A DNA stretch of 64,000 nucleotides from Paenibacillus polymyxa (GTDB lineage: Bacteria > Bacillota > Bacilli > Paenibacillales > Paenibacillaceae). Under the pieces are notes generated by a model. That model was not told the DNA's origin and did no database searches. It worked only from the letters and a program-made list of their open reading frames with translations. This document shows positions 18,579-26,716 of the stretch, piece after piece; positions within the stretch are counted from its first letter, which is position 1; each line of letters begins with the position of its first letter. The DNA lies in assembly GCF_015710975.1 (NCBI RefSeq), contig NZ_CP049783.1:3014001-3078000 (forward strand). Reading direction: 5' to 3'. The position numbers and the translations under genes are program-made.

Positions 18579-19523
18579 ATGAAGAAGACGCCGCAAATCC
18601 GCCGCGAGAGTCAGGATGGCCTACATCAGGAGGCCGCTATCCCTCCCGGTTCTTCGCGGCGTTCCTTATCAAATGAGCCAGCTAATCCTTCTCGCCGCCG
18701 TTTTTTGAAAAAAGCGGCTTTAGCCACCGCAGGAACTGCACTTCTGGCTGGAGGATATGCTTCCTTATGGGAACCTAATCATTTGGAGATTACACGCTTC
18801 AACTTGTCTCTCCCTCGTCTTCCGTCTGCATTTGACGGAATTAGGGTGGTGCATTTCAGTGATGTACACTTGGGGTTTCATATGGATGAGCAGGATCTGC
18901 GTGAGCTGGCGGACCAGATAGCAGGTCTGGAGCCGGATTTGCTCTGTTTTACAGGAGATATTGTAGATGATTATTCCGTATCTATGAAGGCTGCTGTTCC
19001 AGTTATGGCTTCCATGCACGCTACCCTTGGCAAGTTTGCTATTCTGGGCAATCATGATTATAGAGGCTTGCCAGCCGGCGTTCAGGAGCTATATCCCAAA
19101 ACTGGGTTTACGCTGCTGAGAAACGAGCATACGGTTATAGAGCGCGCGGGACAACGTGTGGCCATTGTCGGTTTAGAGGATAACATCATGGGCAAGCCCA
19201 ATCCGCAGCGTGCTATCCACGGACTGCCTGATGAGATGTGCAAGCTGCTGCTGATGCATGAGCCGGACTATGCAGATGTGGCGGCACAAATGTCCTTTGA
19301 TCTTCAATTGTCAGGACATACACATGGGGGACAGGTACGTTTGCCGGTCATTGGAGCACCGATGCCGCCCCCAGGTGGACGCAAGTACATTCAGGGATTG
19401 TTTCATGTGGGGACGGATAGAATGCCACTGTATGTCAGCCGCGGCATTGGGATGACACATTTGCCGATACGGGTGCTGTGCAGACCGGAGCTTAGTGTGA
19501 TTACGTTAAAATCTGGCCAATAG
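18579..19523 (+). CDS. Tat-exported metallophosphoesterase (YkuE-like)
   Basis: A calcineurin-like phosphoesterase exported through the twin-arginine pathway, comparable to B. subtilis YkuE, a cell-wall-associated Tat substrate. It has 314 residues. The Tat motif SRRRFLKK is at residues 38-45, preceded by an unusually long N-region and followed by the hydrophobic AALATAGTALLAGGYASL. The metal-binding blocks are HFSDVHLGFH, TGDIVDD, LGNHDYRGL and SGHTHGGQV. RBS AAGGGGGG precedes the ATG. A small inverted repeat with eight T follows the stop. Confidence 0.88.
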   Translation: MKKTPQIRRESQDGLHQEAAIPPGSSRRSLSNEPANPSRRRFLKKAALATAGTALLAGGYASLWEPNHLEITRFNLSLPRLPSAFDGIRVVHFSDVHLGFHMDEQDLRELADQIAGLEPDLLCFTGDIVDDYSVSMKAAVPVMASMHATLGKFAILGNHDYRGLPAGVQELYPKTGFTLLRNEHTVIERAGQRVAIVGLEDNIMGKPNPQRAIHGLPDEMCKLLLMHEPDYADVAAQMSFDLQLSGHTHGGQVRLPVIGAPMPPPGGRKYIQGLFHVGTDRMPLYVSRGIGMTHLPIRVLCRPELSVITLKSGQ

Positions 19524-19540
19524 GCCATGATCTTTTTTTT
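19513..19540 (+). terminator. Weak terminator after the YkuE-like gene
   Basis: TGGCC-AATA-GGCCA forms a short 5-bp GC-rich stem overlapping the stop codon and is followed, after TGATC, by eight T. Confidence 0.45.
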
Positions 19541-19630
19541 CATCTTCATCATATATGTTGGAACTACATAATGTTGGCTTGAATGTAGTGTAGAGATGTA
19601 GTCGTTTCGGGACAAAGGAGTGAGATTCAG

Positions 19631-20371
19631 ATGGATCGTGTTGCTGTCATTTCAGATATTCATGGCAATTGGCCTGCTTGTGAGGCGGTGCTGGAGGATA
19701 TTGCTTCCCGAGGCATTAGCCGTGTGTTTTGTTTGGGGGATCTGATCGGCAAAGGGCCTAGCCCGTGCGAGGTGCTGGATGCTATCCGCCAACATTGTGA
19801 AGTCGTCGTTAGAGGCAATTGGGATGAGTTGGTTAGCATAACCGATGATCTCCATTTTAGCTGGCAAGCCGAACGTTTGGGTGCAGAGCGAGTACAGTAT
19901 TTGGCACAGTTACCGTTTCATTATGATTTCAGAATGAGCGGACGTCGTATCCGCTTGGTGCATGCCTCGCCGCAAAGTGTGTATCACCGTGTGCAGCCAT
20001 GGGATGAGCCGGCCAAAAGGCTTGCCATGTTTGATCCACTAGCAGAGGAAAGTGGAAAAGTACCTTTTGCTCCAGAGGTCGTGGGATATGGTGATGTGCA
20101 TAATGCTTTTATTCAGCATTTTCAGGGGAAAACACTTTTTAACGTTGGGAGTGTCGGGAATCCGTTGGATATCACCCAGGCTTCCTACTGCATTTTAGAG
20201 GGGCAATGGGGAGAGGAGCAGCTCACGCCTTTTTCCATTCAGTTTGTACGTGTACCCTATGATATAGAATTGGCAGTAAAACAAGCAGAGGAGGCAGATG
20301 TTCCTTCCTTGGCATATTATATTCGAGAACTGCGTACCGGTATTTACCGCGGAATTCAGGACCTGGATTAA
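19631..20371 (+). CDS. Cytoplasmic metallophosphoesterase
   Basis: A calcineurin-like phosphoesterase of the YfcE/PrpE-like branch. It has 246 residues and no signal peptide. The metal blocks are VISDIHGNWPA (residues 6-16), CLGDLIGKGP, VVRGNWDE (where GNHD is more usual), LVHASP, GYGDVHNAF and FNVGSVGNP. Substrates of this group range from diadenosine polyphosphates to phosphoproteins, and none can be assigned here. AAAGGAGTG precedes the ATG. Confidence 0.82.
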   Translation: MDRVAVISDIHGNWPACEAVLEDIASRGISRVFCLGDLIGKGPSPCEVLDAIRQHCEVVVRGNWDELVSITDDLHFSWQAERLGAERVQYLAQLPFHYDFRMSGRRIRLVHASPQSVYHRVQPWDEPAKRLAMFDPLAEESGKVPFAPEVVGYGDVHNAFIQHFQGKTLFNVGSVGNPLDITQASYCILEGQWGEEQLTPFSIQFVRVPYDIELAVKQAEEADVPSLAYYIRELRTGIYRGIQDLD

Positions 20372-20423
20372 GTATGGAAATATGCATAGCTAAAAGCAGA
20401 ATCCATCCGCAGGAGGGAACATT

Positions 20424-21032
20424 GTGCTGACCAGAGAAATGCTTCGTCTCGGATTGCCGGAGCTTTACACTCGCCGAGTCCGATTGCGCCAGCTAAGAGC
20501 GGAGGATTATCCTGCGCTGGAGCGGATCTTATCCGATCCATTGGTAATCCAATATGTGAATCGAATTCGCAAGCCAGTCTATGCCAGAATGAGGCGCCTG
20601 GTTGCGCAAATTAAAATATCTGCTGACTCCCTGGATTCTCTGCATTTCGCAGTGGAATGGCATCGGAGAAATACAGGAGAAAGCAATCTGCATGATGAAT
20701 TCAACAAACGGACCTCCTCACCGTTGCTCGGTATCGTTTCTTTTCAGCAATGGAATGAAAGGACGGGTGAGGCACAACTGGGCTATATTCTGGATCGGCC
20801 TTTTTGGGGACAGGGATTGGCTACAGAAGTCGTGGGAGAAATGCTGAACTTTGGTTTCGAGTCTCTGAAGCTGAAGCGGATCGAAAGTCGTTGCCAAGAG
20901 AATAACCACGCTTCGATGCGTGTGCTTATGAAAAATAAGATGCGCCTGCTGCGGACCATTGGTGCCTATGATCCCTTAGGAGAGGTGCCGAGTGTATTGG
21001 TATTTTCGATGACCCAAGGGGATTATGCCTAG
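20424..21032 (+). CDS. GNAT-family N-acetyltransferase (RimJ-like)
   Basis: An acetyl-CoA-dependent acetyltransferase of 202 residues. The N-terminus TRRVRLRQLRAEDYPALERILSDP is typical of the RimJ/RimL subgroup, GYILDRPFWGQGLATEVVGEML is the acetyl-CoA pyrophosphate-binding loop (Q/RxxGxA), and RIESRCQENNHASMRVLMKNKM is the conserved C-terminal segment. The start is GTG 20424 behind GCAGGAGGG. Whether it modifies a ribosomal protein or a small molecule cannot be told. Confidence 0.82.
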   Translation: MLTREMLRLGLPELYTRRVRLRQLRAEDYPALERILSDPLVIQYVNRIRKPVYARMRRLVAQIKISADSLDSLHFAVEWHRRNTGESNLHDEFNKRTSSPLLGIVSFQQWNERTGEAQLGYILDRPFWGQGLATEVVGEMLNFGFESLKLKRIESRCQENNHASMRVLMKNKMRLLRTIGAYDPLGEVPSVLVFSMTQGDYA

Positions 21033-21142
21033 AAATGACATTGGAATATTTTGTTACAAAGATGAAATATAACTGCAAAGCAACTCTAACACAGGACGGG
21101 TACAATACAGACATGACCCCCTTTTGAATAATATATGTTGCT

Positions 21143-21172
21143 GGGACCCGATCATTCGGGTCCTCTTTTTTT
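21143..21172 (+). terminator. Terminator of tandem unit 1
   Basis: GGACCCGA-TCAT-TCGGGTCC followed by TCTTTTTTT. Confidence 0.85.
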
Positions 21173-21316
21173 GGTTCTTTAATTCGAGATAATATGGATT
21201 GGACAGATCCTGTCTATGTTTCATTTTGTAACAAAAATGAAATATAACTGCAAAACTACTTTAATATAGACTGGGTACAACATAGACATGACCCCCTTTG
21301 AATCATATATATTGCT

Positions 21317-21346
21317 GGGACCCGAAGCTTCGGGTCCCCTTTTTTT
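21317..21346 (+). terminator. Terminator of tandem unit 2
   Basis: GGGACCCGAA-GC-TTCGGGTCCC followed by C and seven T. It ends at the stop codon of the converging epimerase gene. Confidence 0.85.
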
Positions 21347-22232
21347 ATGATTCATAGGTACGGTTCAGGCTGATTACCAGCTCTGGTAACCATTCGTTTA
21401 GGGAGAGGAATGAGTATCCCTCTGACTGGGCATTGGATGTATCCATGTACCACGACTGTGTAATACCGAATGGAGACATATGCTCGTCTGCTGTTTTTTC
21501 TTGGATCACAGCTTGTTTTCCCGTGACCTGCTCGATAATGGAAATGATATCTCCAATCCTTACTGTACCGTCGGAACAAGCATTTACAGGGCCTGTTAAA
21601 TGAGCAGACCCAAGCCAAAGCAGAAAATCTGCAGCTTCATCGGAACGAATAAATGAGATATGGGCTGCGGGATTAGGTACTCCAATTTCTTGGCCTGCAC
21701 GAACATGTTCAATATGAAAATGAAGTCTTTTCGTATAATCATCTGTTCCCAATACAATCGGAAAACGAACAGCCACTACAGGGAACGTAGCTTGCTGCGT
21801 AAAAACTGCTTCAGCCTGCCGTTTAGCCTCTTGATATGTAAAATCGTCCTTTCCGCCCTGGCGAACTGGATAAGCCTGAGGATCGAAGATATTCTCTGTC
21901 ACCGCTTCCGGGCTTGGATCATAGACAGATAGGCTTGAGGTCATAATATACCTTTTGGCTTTAGCATCAAAAATACGACAGGCTTCGCTGGCTTCATCTG
22001 GGGAATAGCAAATATTATCATAAACAACGTCCCACACTTGCTCACCTACCGCCTCTGCGAGCGCTTGCGGGTCCGTACGGTCTGCACAGATCCGTTGAAC
22101 ACGGTCACCAAACGAATCGTTTGTGTGGCCCCGCGTGAGAATAGTAATGGAGTTCTCGGAACTGTCCAGCAGACGTTCCACCAGTCTCTTGCCGAAAAAG
22201 CGCGTTCCTCCCAAAACAAGTACCTTTTTCAT
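21345..22232 (-). CDS. NAD-dependent epimerase/dehydratase family protein
   Basis: An extended short-chain dehydrogenase of 295 residues. KKVLVLGGTRFFGKRLVERL is the N-terminal Rossmann motif in the GGTRFxG form seen in YeeZ/isoflavone-reductase-like and RNA-binding CSP41-type members; the SLSVYDP and YQEAKRQAE segments would provide the Ser and the YxxxK-like lysine, although the tyrosine lies four residues before that lysine in FTYQEAKR. I chose ATG 22232, nine bases after GAGGAGTG; the longer frame to 22250 would start inside that RBS. Its substrate is unknown. Confidence 0.75.
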   Translation of the reverse strand: MKKVLVLGGTRFFGKRLVERLLDSSENSITILTRGHTNDSFGDRVQRICADRTDPQALAEAVGEQVWDVVYDNICYSPDEASEACRIFDAKAKRYIMTSSLSVYDPSPEAVTENIFDPQAYPVRQGGKDDFTYQEAKRQAEAVFTQQATFPVVAVRFPIVLGTDDYTKRLHFHIEHVRAGQEIGVPNPAAHISFIRSDEAADFLLWLGSAHLTGPVNACSDGTVRIGDIISIIEQVTGKQAVIQEKTADEHMSPFGITQSWYMDTSNAQSEGYSFLSLNEWLPELVISLNRTYES

Positions 22233-22330
22233 ACTTACATCACTCCTCATGGAATGGTTTTCATTTATATTAAGATAGACGGACTAAGGAATGTAAAAGA
22301 TACAGGACGCAATAAAAAAGGGAGGATCAC

Positions 22331-23087
22331 ATGCCATACGTAAAAACTCGGGATTTAGAAATGTATTACGAAAAAATGGGTGTAGGAGACCCCGTCATAT
22401 TTTTGCACAGTCATTATTCAAGGGGAATCCTGGCTTTTTCATCTCAATTACTTGATTTTTCAGCAAAAGTATACATGTTATTTTCCAGACCATCGGGGAC
22501 ATGGCAGAACGAAATGTGATAGCCTGGAATGGAGTACCCCTCAACTCGCAGAAGATGTGCTTGATTTTATGCAGGCGTTACATATTTCTAAAGCTCATCT
22601 TATTGGGTACAGCTGCGGAGGCAATGTGGCTTTATACTGTGCGGTGAAGCACCCTCAAATGTTCGCAACCGTTACCACCATTGGGTGTAGTGGAGTCGCA
22701 TGTCCTGAGGGGGCAGATGAGTTTGAGCCGGAGTGGCTCATCCAAAACGAATGTTATGAAATGATTCATCAAATGATGGAACGCCATGAGGAAGCGCATC
22801 AAGGTAATTGGCAGGAATTTATGCGTCAAAGCGCTCAGGATTGGCGCCAATATCCGCAATTGACACGGAATGAGTTAAGCCGCATTACGTGCCCTGCATT
22901 ATTTATCGCCGGTGAACATGACGACTTTGCCACAGAAGAGCAGCTTCAGGAATTATGCTCATGCGTCCAAGATTCACGTTATCTAGTTGCTCTGGGTTGT
23001 AGTCATCGACCGCATATGCTTAGAGAGCAGCCCATCTTAATCAATGATTCTATTCTTCAATTTTTGAATAATCACGCTATTGGTTGA
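22331..23087 (+). pseudogene. Alpha/beta hydrolase broken by a +1 frameshift at an A4 run
   Basis: The first frame (22331-22519) gives MPYVKTRDLEMYYEKMG and PVIFLHSHYSRG, the oxyanion-side strand of an alpha/beta hydrolase, and stops. The second frame (about 22452-23087) continues with CYFPDHRGHGRT, the nucleophile elbow LIGYSCGGNVALYC (Ser in GYSCGG), FIAGEHDDF (acid) and GCSHRPHML (His). Dropping one A from AAAA at 22465-22468 joins them as ...LLDFSAKYTCYFPDHRGHGRT. The intact protein would be about 251 residues. GGGAGG precedes ATG 22331. It is either a recent pseudogene or a base-calling error. Confidence 0.82.
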
Positions 23088-23093
23088 TTAAAA

Positions 23094-23834
23094 TTATTCC
23101 CCTAGAAGCTTCAAAAAATTGGCTGGCACCGTAATCTGCTGATTATTAATCATAATCTTTCGAAGCTCTTCCATAGAGTCTTCTTCACCTCTGGCATCTT
23201 TAATCTCCTTGATTTCACGATGCAGACGTTCCATTTGCAGATCCAGCGCATTAGCGGAATCCGCTGCGTTCTTTAATTCACGTGTCAGACTCTCGGGAAC
23301 AGACTGGTTGTATTTATAAAAGATTTTATGCTCCAGGCTTGCCCAAAAATCCATCGCAATGGTTCGAATCTGCACCTCTACGCAGACTAGTTCCTCACAG
23401 TCCGACATGAATACAGGAACTTGAATCAGCAAATGCAGGCTTTGATAACCGTTCGGCTTGGGATTCTTGATGTAATCCTTGATTTCCAGCACCTTGAGGT
23501 CACTCTGTCTCTGAAGCATGTTACTGACATCATAAATGTCAGAAATAAAAGAGCAAGTAATACGCAAGCCCGCGATATCCTTGATAGAATCTTTGATAGC
23601 ATCCAGCGATAACTCGCTATTTTTACGAAGCATTTTGTTCATGATGCTCTCAGGAGACTTAAGGCGTGATTTGGTATGCTCAATAGGGCTGTAATCGTGC
23701 AACGCTTGAAATTCCTGTTTTAATATTTCAATCTTGGTTTCCATTTCGTCGAGCGCAAACTTATAGATGAGCATAAAGCGCGTGATGTCATGCTTTAGCT
23801 TTTTGAGCTTGTCCATAGGATCTTCCAATTGCAT
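23094..23834 (-). CDS. Small alarmone synthetase (RelA/SpoT synthetase domain, YjbM/YwaC type)
   Basis: Transfers pyrophosphate from ATP to GDP or GTP to make (p)ppGpp; no hydrolase, TGS or ACT domain is present. It has 246 residues. Synthetase motifs seen are HTKSRLKSPESIMNKMLRK, DIAGLRITCSF, NPKPNGYQSLHLLIQVPV and VEVQIRTIAMDFWASLEHKI. The C-terminal helices (LDLQMERLHREIKEIKDA) match those that pack tetrameric small synthetases. ATG 23834 follows GAGGAG by eight bases. Which of RelQ or RelP it matches cannot be settled by eye. Confidence 0.88.
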   Translation of the reverse strand: MQLEDPMDKLKKLKHDITRFMLIYKFALDEMETKIEILKQEFQALHDYSPIEHTKSRLKSPESIMNKMLRKNSELSLDAIKDSIKDIAGLRITCSFISDIYDVSNMLQRQSDLKVLEIKDYIKNPKPNGYQSLHLLIQVPVFMSDCEELVCVEVQIRTIAMDFWASLEHKIFYKYNQSVPESLTRELKNAADSANALDLQMERLHREIKEIKDARGEEDSMEELRKIMINNQQITVPANFLKLLGE

Positions 23835-23888
23835 ATGTAATTCTCCTCACACAAGATGTTGTTTATTAAAAATAATGGAGCTGTACGG

Positions 23889-24012
23889 TTTAAGGCGATT
23901 GGTAGCAGAGCGAGGATTTGAATCTGGAGAAGCATAGCGTTCGCTGTTGCAATGGGATTATTGCTATATATAGAATACCTAAGCATCCCATTGCAACAGC
24001 GATCCCACCTTT
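23889..24012. repeat. Palindromic repeat, copy B
   Basis: Contains TTTGAATCTGGAGAAGCATAGCG (23917-23939), the inverse of the copy A core near 10830-10850 with one base missing. It continues into a perfect 18-bp inverted repeat (TCGCTGTTGCAATGGGAT, 23941-23958, and its complement, 23985-24002) around a 26-base AT-rich loop. It lies at the 3' end of the PHP phosphatase gene and 5' of the alarmone synthetase gene. Confidence 0.75.
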
Positions 24013-24020
24013 CATGCCTT

Positions 24021-24830
24021 TTAAAGCGCCACAGGAATTTTACGTTTTTCTTTAAAATAAACCCATTCCCGGAAGCCGATATCCTTCAGCATCGCTTTTA
24101 CGTCTTCCCAATCGTCGCCTACCCGCGAAGGCTTATGGGCATCCGAACCAAAAGTAACCTCCACACCAAAATGGTGCGCTCTTTCTAAAATAGAAGCAGA
24201 CGGGTACCATCCGCCACTCAGCTTGGTTTTACCTGAAGTGTTAATTTCAATCGCCACATTGGATGCTGCAATCACTTGCAAGGTTTCGTCAATGGCTTCA
24301 TCGGCAGGAATGTCTGAAAAGGCAGGGAAATTCCCCTTCATGGCGTCAATATGACCTAAAATCTGAAACATGCCGCTTCGCGCAGATTGCTGAATGAGCG
24401 CATAGTAGGCTTGTTTGACCTCGACTTTACGAGCGTCACTTAGTTTTTTCCAACGGTTGCGGTTAAAAATGCTGTCCCCTTCAACATTGTGAATCGACCC
24501 GATAAGGTAATCAAATGGATAAGGAGCCAAAGTAGAACGATACAATTCAGCAAAATCAGGGAAATAATCCGTTTCCAATCCAAGAAGCACGTCAATACGG
24601 CCCTCGTATTCCTTCTTAAGCTCCTGTACCTCTTTTACATATTCAGCAAGCTCTGACTTGGCCATATAAATTTTAGGAAAAGCCTGATCCTTTTCGCTGC
24701 ATAGGAAGGGGGAATGGTCGGAAATACCAATAGCTTGTAAGCCTGATTGAATACCTGCTTCGATGTAATCCCGAATGTTGCCGTCTGCATGACCGCAGCG
24801 GAAATGGTGGGTGTGCAGATCAAATTTCAT
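24021..24830 (-). CDS. PHP-family histidinol-phosphatase (HisJ/HisK-like)
   Basis: A metal-dependent phosphatase of the polymerase-and-histidinol-phosphatase superfamily, likely to hydrolyse histidinol phosphate in histidine synthesis. It has 269 residues. Metal ligands are seen in MKFDLHTHHFRCGHADG (residues 1-17), GISDHSPF, GLETDYFPD, GSIHNVEG, LGHIDAMKG and TFGSDAHKPSRVGDD. ATG 24830 follows AAAGGAAG; the longer frame to 24854 overlaps that RBS. No other his gene is in the window, so the histidine role rests on family only. Confidence 0.83.
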   Translation of the reverse strand: MKFDLHTHHFRCGHADGNIRDYIEAGIQSGLQAIGISDHSPFLCSEKDQAFPKIYMAKSELAEYVKEVQELKKEYEGRIDVLLGLETDYFPDFAELYRSTLAPYPFDYLIGSIHNVEGDSIFNRNRWKKLSDARKVEVKQAYYALIQQSARSGMFQILGHIDAMKGNFPAFSDIPADEAIDETLQVIAASNVAIEINTSGKTKLSGGWYPSASILERAHHFGVEVTFGSDAHKPSRVGDDWEDVKAMLKDIGFREWVYFKEKRKIPVAL

Positions 24831-24890
24831 GGACTGTCTTCCTTTCGTAACCAAGGTTTATATTGTGTATGTTGTTCATAGCGAATTACG

Positions 24891-25793
24891 TTATTCAGAA
24901 CTGGTGAAATTCGTCTCTGGCATCCCCTTTAGATCGCTTAAAAATTGCTGCATTGCTGAGTTTAGATAGCGGCCGGATTTATAAATCACCCCTACCGGAT
25001 GACTAACTTCCAGCTCGGGAATATGGATCATTTTTAATGTGCCTGTACGCAGTTCAGAAGTGACTGACAATCTGGAAATGATGGCAGCCCCGAGATTGAT
25101 TTCGACCATCCGTTTAACTTCCTCACTGCTGGACAACTCGATCACAACATGGGGAACGATTTGGTGCTTTTTAAAAACATCGTCCACGAATTTCCGTCCA
25201 ACCGTATCGGGAGAGAGCAGAATGAGCGGAATTTCCCGAAGGGCTTCAATGGTAGCATGTGGTTGCGAGGCCAGCGGATGAGTAGGAGACACGACAAGTT
25301 CAAAGGAATCATAGTACAGAACTGAAGTGCTTAGATTGGGATTACGTTCGATCAGATAACCGATACCAACATCAATAAGTCCGTTCTCCACCTGCTGATA
25401 GATCATCGAGGAAGCCATCGATTGAATGGAGGTTTTGATGAGAGGGAACTGATCCTGAAAATAGGAGAGCACACGCGGTAAAATTTGAATGGCGATGGAT
25501 GTTGTGGTACCCAGTGCAATGTGACCCTGCGGTGTTTCGTTTAAGTCGTACAATCTCTGTCTTAATTCCTCAACTACCTCTAATATGCGCTCGGCGTGTT
25601 CCAAAAAAACAACTCCCCGGTCGGTCAGGGTGACGGGCTGGTTGCGGTCAATCAGAATGGTTTTGAACTCATCCTCCAGACTTTTGATTTGGGCGGACAC
25701 TGCCGGCTGCGTCAAATTGAGAAGTTCTCCGGCTTTACGGAAGCTCATCGTTTTGGAAATCATGATAAGCGTTTCAAGTTGACTGATGTTCAT
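24891..25793 (-). CDS. LysR-family transcriptional regulator
   Basis: A DNA-binding regulator of 300 residues with an N-terminal winged helix (MSFRKAGELLNLTQPAVSAQIKSLEDEF) and a type 2 periplasmic-binding effector domain that includes GHIALGTTTSIAIQILPRVL and GLIDVGIGYL. GAGGAAC precedes ATG 25793. The upstream 419 bases are open and then lead to a CheX-like gene on the plus strand. No target or inducer can be assigned; sequence style is close to CysL/CbbR-like proteins, which is only an impression. Confidence 0.85.
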   Translation of the reverse strand: MNISQLETLIMISKTMSFRKAGELLNLTQPAVSAQIKSLEDEFKTILIDRNQPVTLTDRGVVFLEHAERILEVVEELRQRLYDLNETPQGHIALGTTTSIAIQILPRVLSYFQDQFPLIKTSIQSMASSMIYQQVENGLIDVGIGYLIERNPNLSTSVLYYDSFELVVSPTHPLASQPHATIEALREIPLILLSPDTVGRKFVDDVFKKHQIVPHVVIELSSSEEVKRMVEINLGAAIISRLSVTSELRTGTLKMIHIPELEVSHPVGVIYKSGRYLNSAMQQFLSDLKGMPETNFTSSE

Positions 25794-26212
25794 GAAGTTC
25801 CTCCTCTCTTTTCTTTAGCTTGTCGCAGCTGTATAGACTGAGTTTAGCCAATCTACTTGTTTATATGTAAAACCATCGTTATGCTTTATTTCATTAGATT
25901 ATAGGTTATTCGAGCAGGAAGGGCAATGAATCGAAGCAGTACATCGTAAAGTGTGGTATATTGGGAAATAAAGACTAAAGTCCTGATATACTTTAAAATT
26001 AACCTGTCTAAATTCGGCATGGAGTAAAGATATAGGACATTATTCACATTTTTTGTGCTTTAGCTATAAAAAATTGCCGGACTGCTGTCGATAAGTGATA
26101 GAGAGAGCATTTTATTGCAGGTTGAGTCGTTATACAGCATTATTTGAATAAAAAACTCAAATTAAAATGGGACTTTTGTTGTGTGTCTAAAAGCCCATCG
26201 TAAAGGGGCGCA
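25794..26212. other. Intergenic region, LysR gene / cheX-like gene
   Basis: A 419-base AT-rich gap carrying divergent leaders. The only signal I can support is a SigD-like promoter toward the CheX-like gene (26067-26094). No conserved small ORF or terminator is evident. Confidence 0.4.
26067..26094 (+). promoter_or_regulatory. SigD-like (motility) promoter before the CheX-like gene
   Basis: TAAA (26067-26070), a 16-base spacer, then GTCGATAA (26087-26094), one mismatch from the SigD -10 GCCGATAA; the canonical spacer is 15. It is 119 bases before the start codon. Confidence 0.5.
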
Positions 26213-26677
26213 ATGATCGTGAAGGCAGAAGTGATAAATCCTTTTTTGGAGTCGGCGAGACGGGTCATTGAACAATTGATCCAAGTATCTCCTTTACCCG
26301 GAAATCTCGGTGTGAAAAATGTCGAGCTGGTGGACGACCATATCTGGATTATGATCGGGATGACTGGACAGCTTAGCGGAAATATTGTGTTCGGCCTGAA
26401 TGAACAGGTGGCGCTACGTATGGTATCGGCGATGATGGGCGGATTTGTGTTGACTGAAATTGATGAGATGGGAAAAAGCGCAATTTCGGAATTGGGCAAT
26501 ATGATTAGTGGCAATGCCAGTACAATTTTGTCCAGTCAAGGAATTGTCGTGGATATCACCCCTCCGCAGGTCATGAAATCAGAAAACTTAACCACTTTTG
26601 TGCCTCAGCGTGCCCTTTGTATTCCGCTTTCGGTGGAAGGAATCGGTGAGCTGGATATTCAGGTGATGATCTCTTAA
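26213..26677 (+). CDS. cheX: CheX-like chemotaxis phosphatase
   Basis: A CheC/CheX/FliY-family protein expected to dephosphorylate CheY-P. It has 154 residues, the length of CheX. The conserved ExxN signature appears in SAISELGNMISGNASTIL (about residues 85-102), and GNIVFGLNEQVALRMVSAMMGG is the preceding conserved segment. The start codon follows AAAGGGGCG. It is orphaned from other chemotaxis genes here, and the SigD-like promoter upstream fits co-regulation with motility. Confidence 0.85.
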   Translation: MIVKAEVINPFLESARRVIEQLIQVSPLPGNLGVKNVELVDDHIWIMIGMTGQLSGNIVFGLNEQVALRMVSAMMGGFVLTEIDEMGKSAISELGNMISGNASTILSSQGIVVDITPPQVMKSENLTTFVPQRALCIPLSVEGIGELDIQVMIS

Positions 26678-26716
26678 TATTAAAGGAGTAAGTTTCTTTA
26701 ATGTGGAGGGATGTCC

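Larger units (their letters stand above)
21047..21346. repeat. Tandem duplication of a ~125-bp terminator-ended unit (period ~175 bp)
   Basis: Unit 1 (21047-21172) and unit 2 (21222-21346) share TTTTGT(T/A)ACAAA, then ATGAAATATAACTGCAAA, GGGTACAA, AGACATGACCCCCTTT and a GGACCCG hairpin with T-run, 174-175 bases apart. The intervening 50 bases are not shared. Unit 1 contains a 21-codon reading frame (from ATG at 21062), but unit 2 breaks it with a TAG, which argues for an RNA or regulatory function. It fills the 312-base gap between the GNAT gene and the convergent epimerase gene. Confidence 0.8.

Noticed and set aside
21062..21127. Possible 21-residue peptide (MKYNCKATL...) in tandem unit 1
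   Set aside because: No RBS, and the duplicate unit has a TAG in the same frame, so coding is not conserved.
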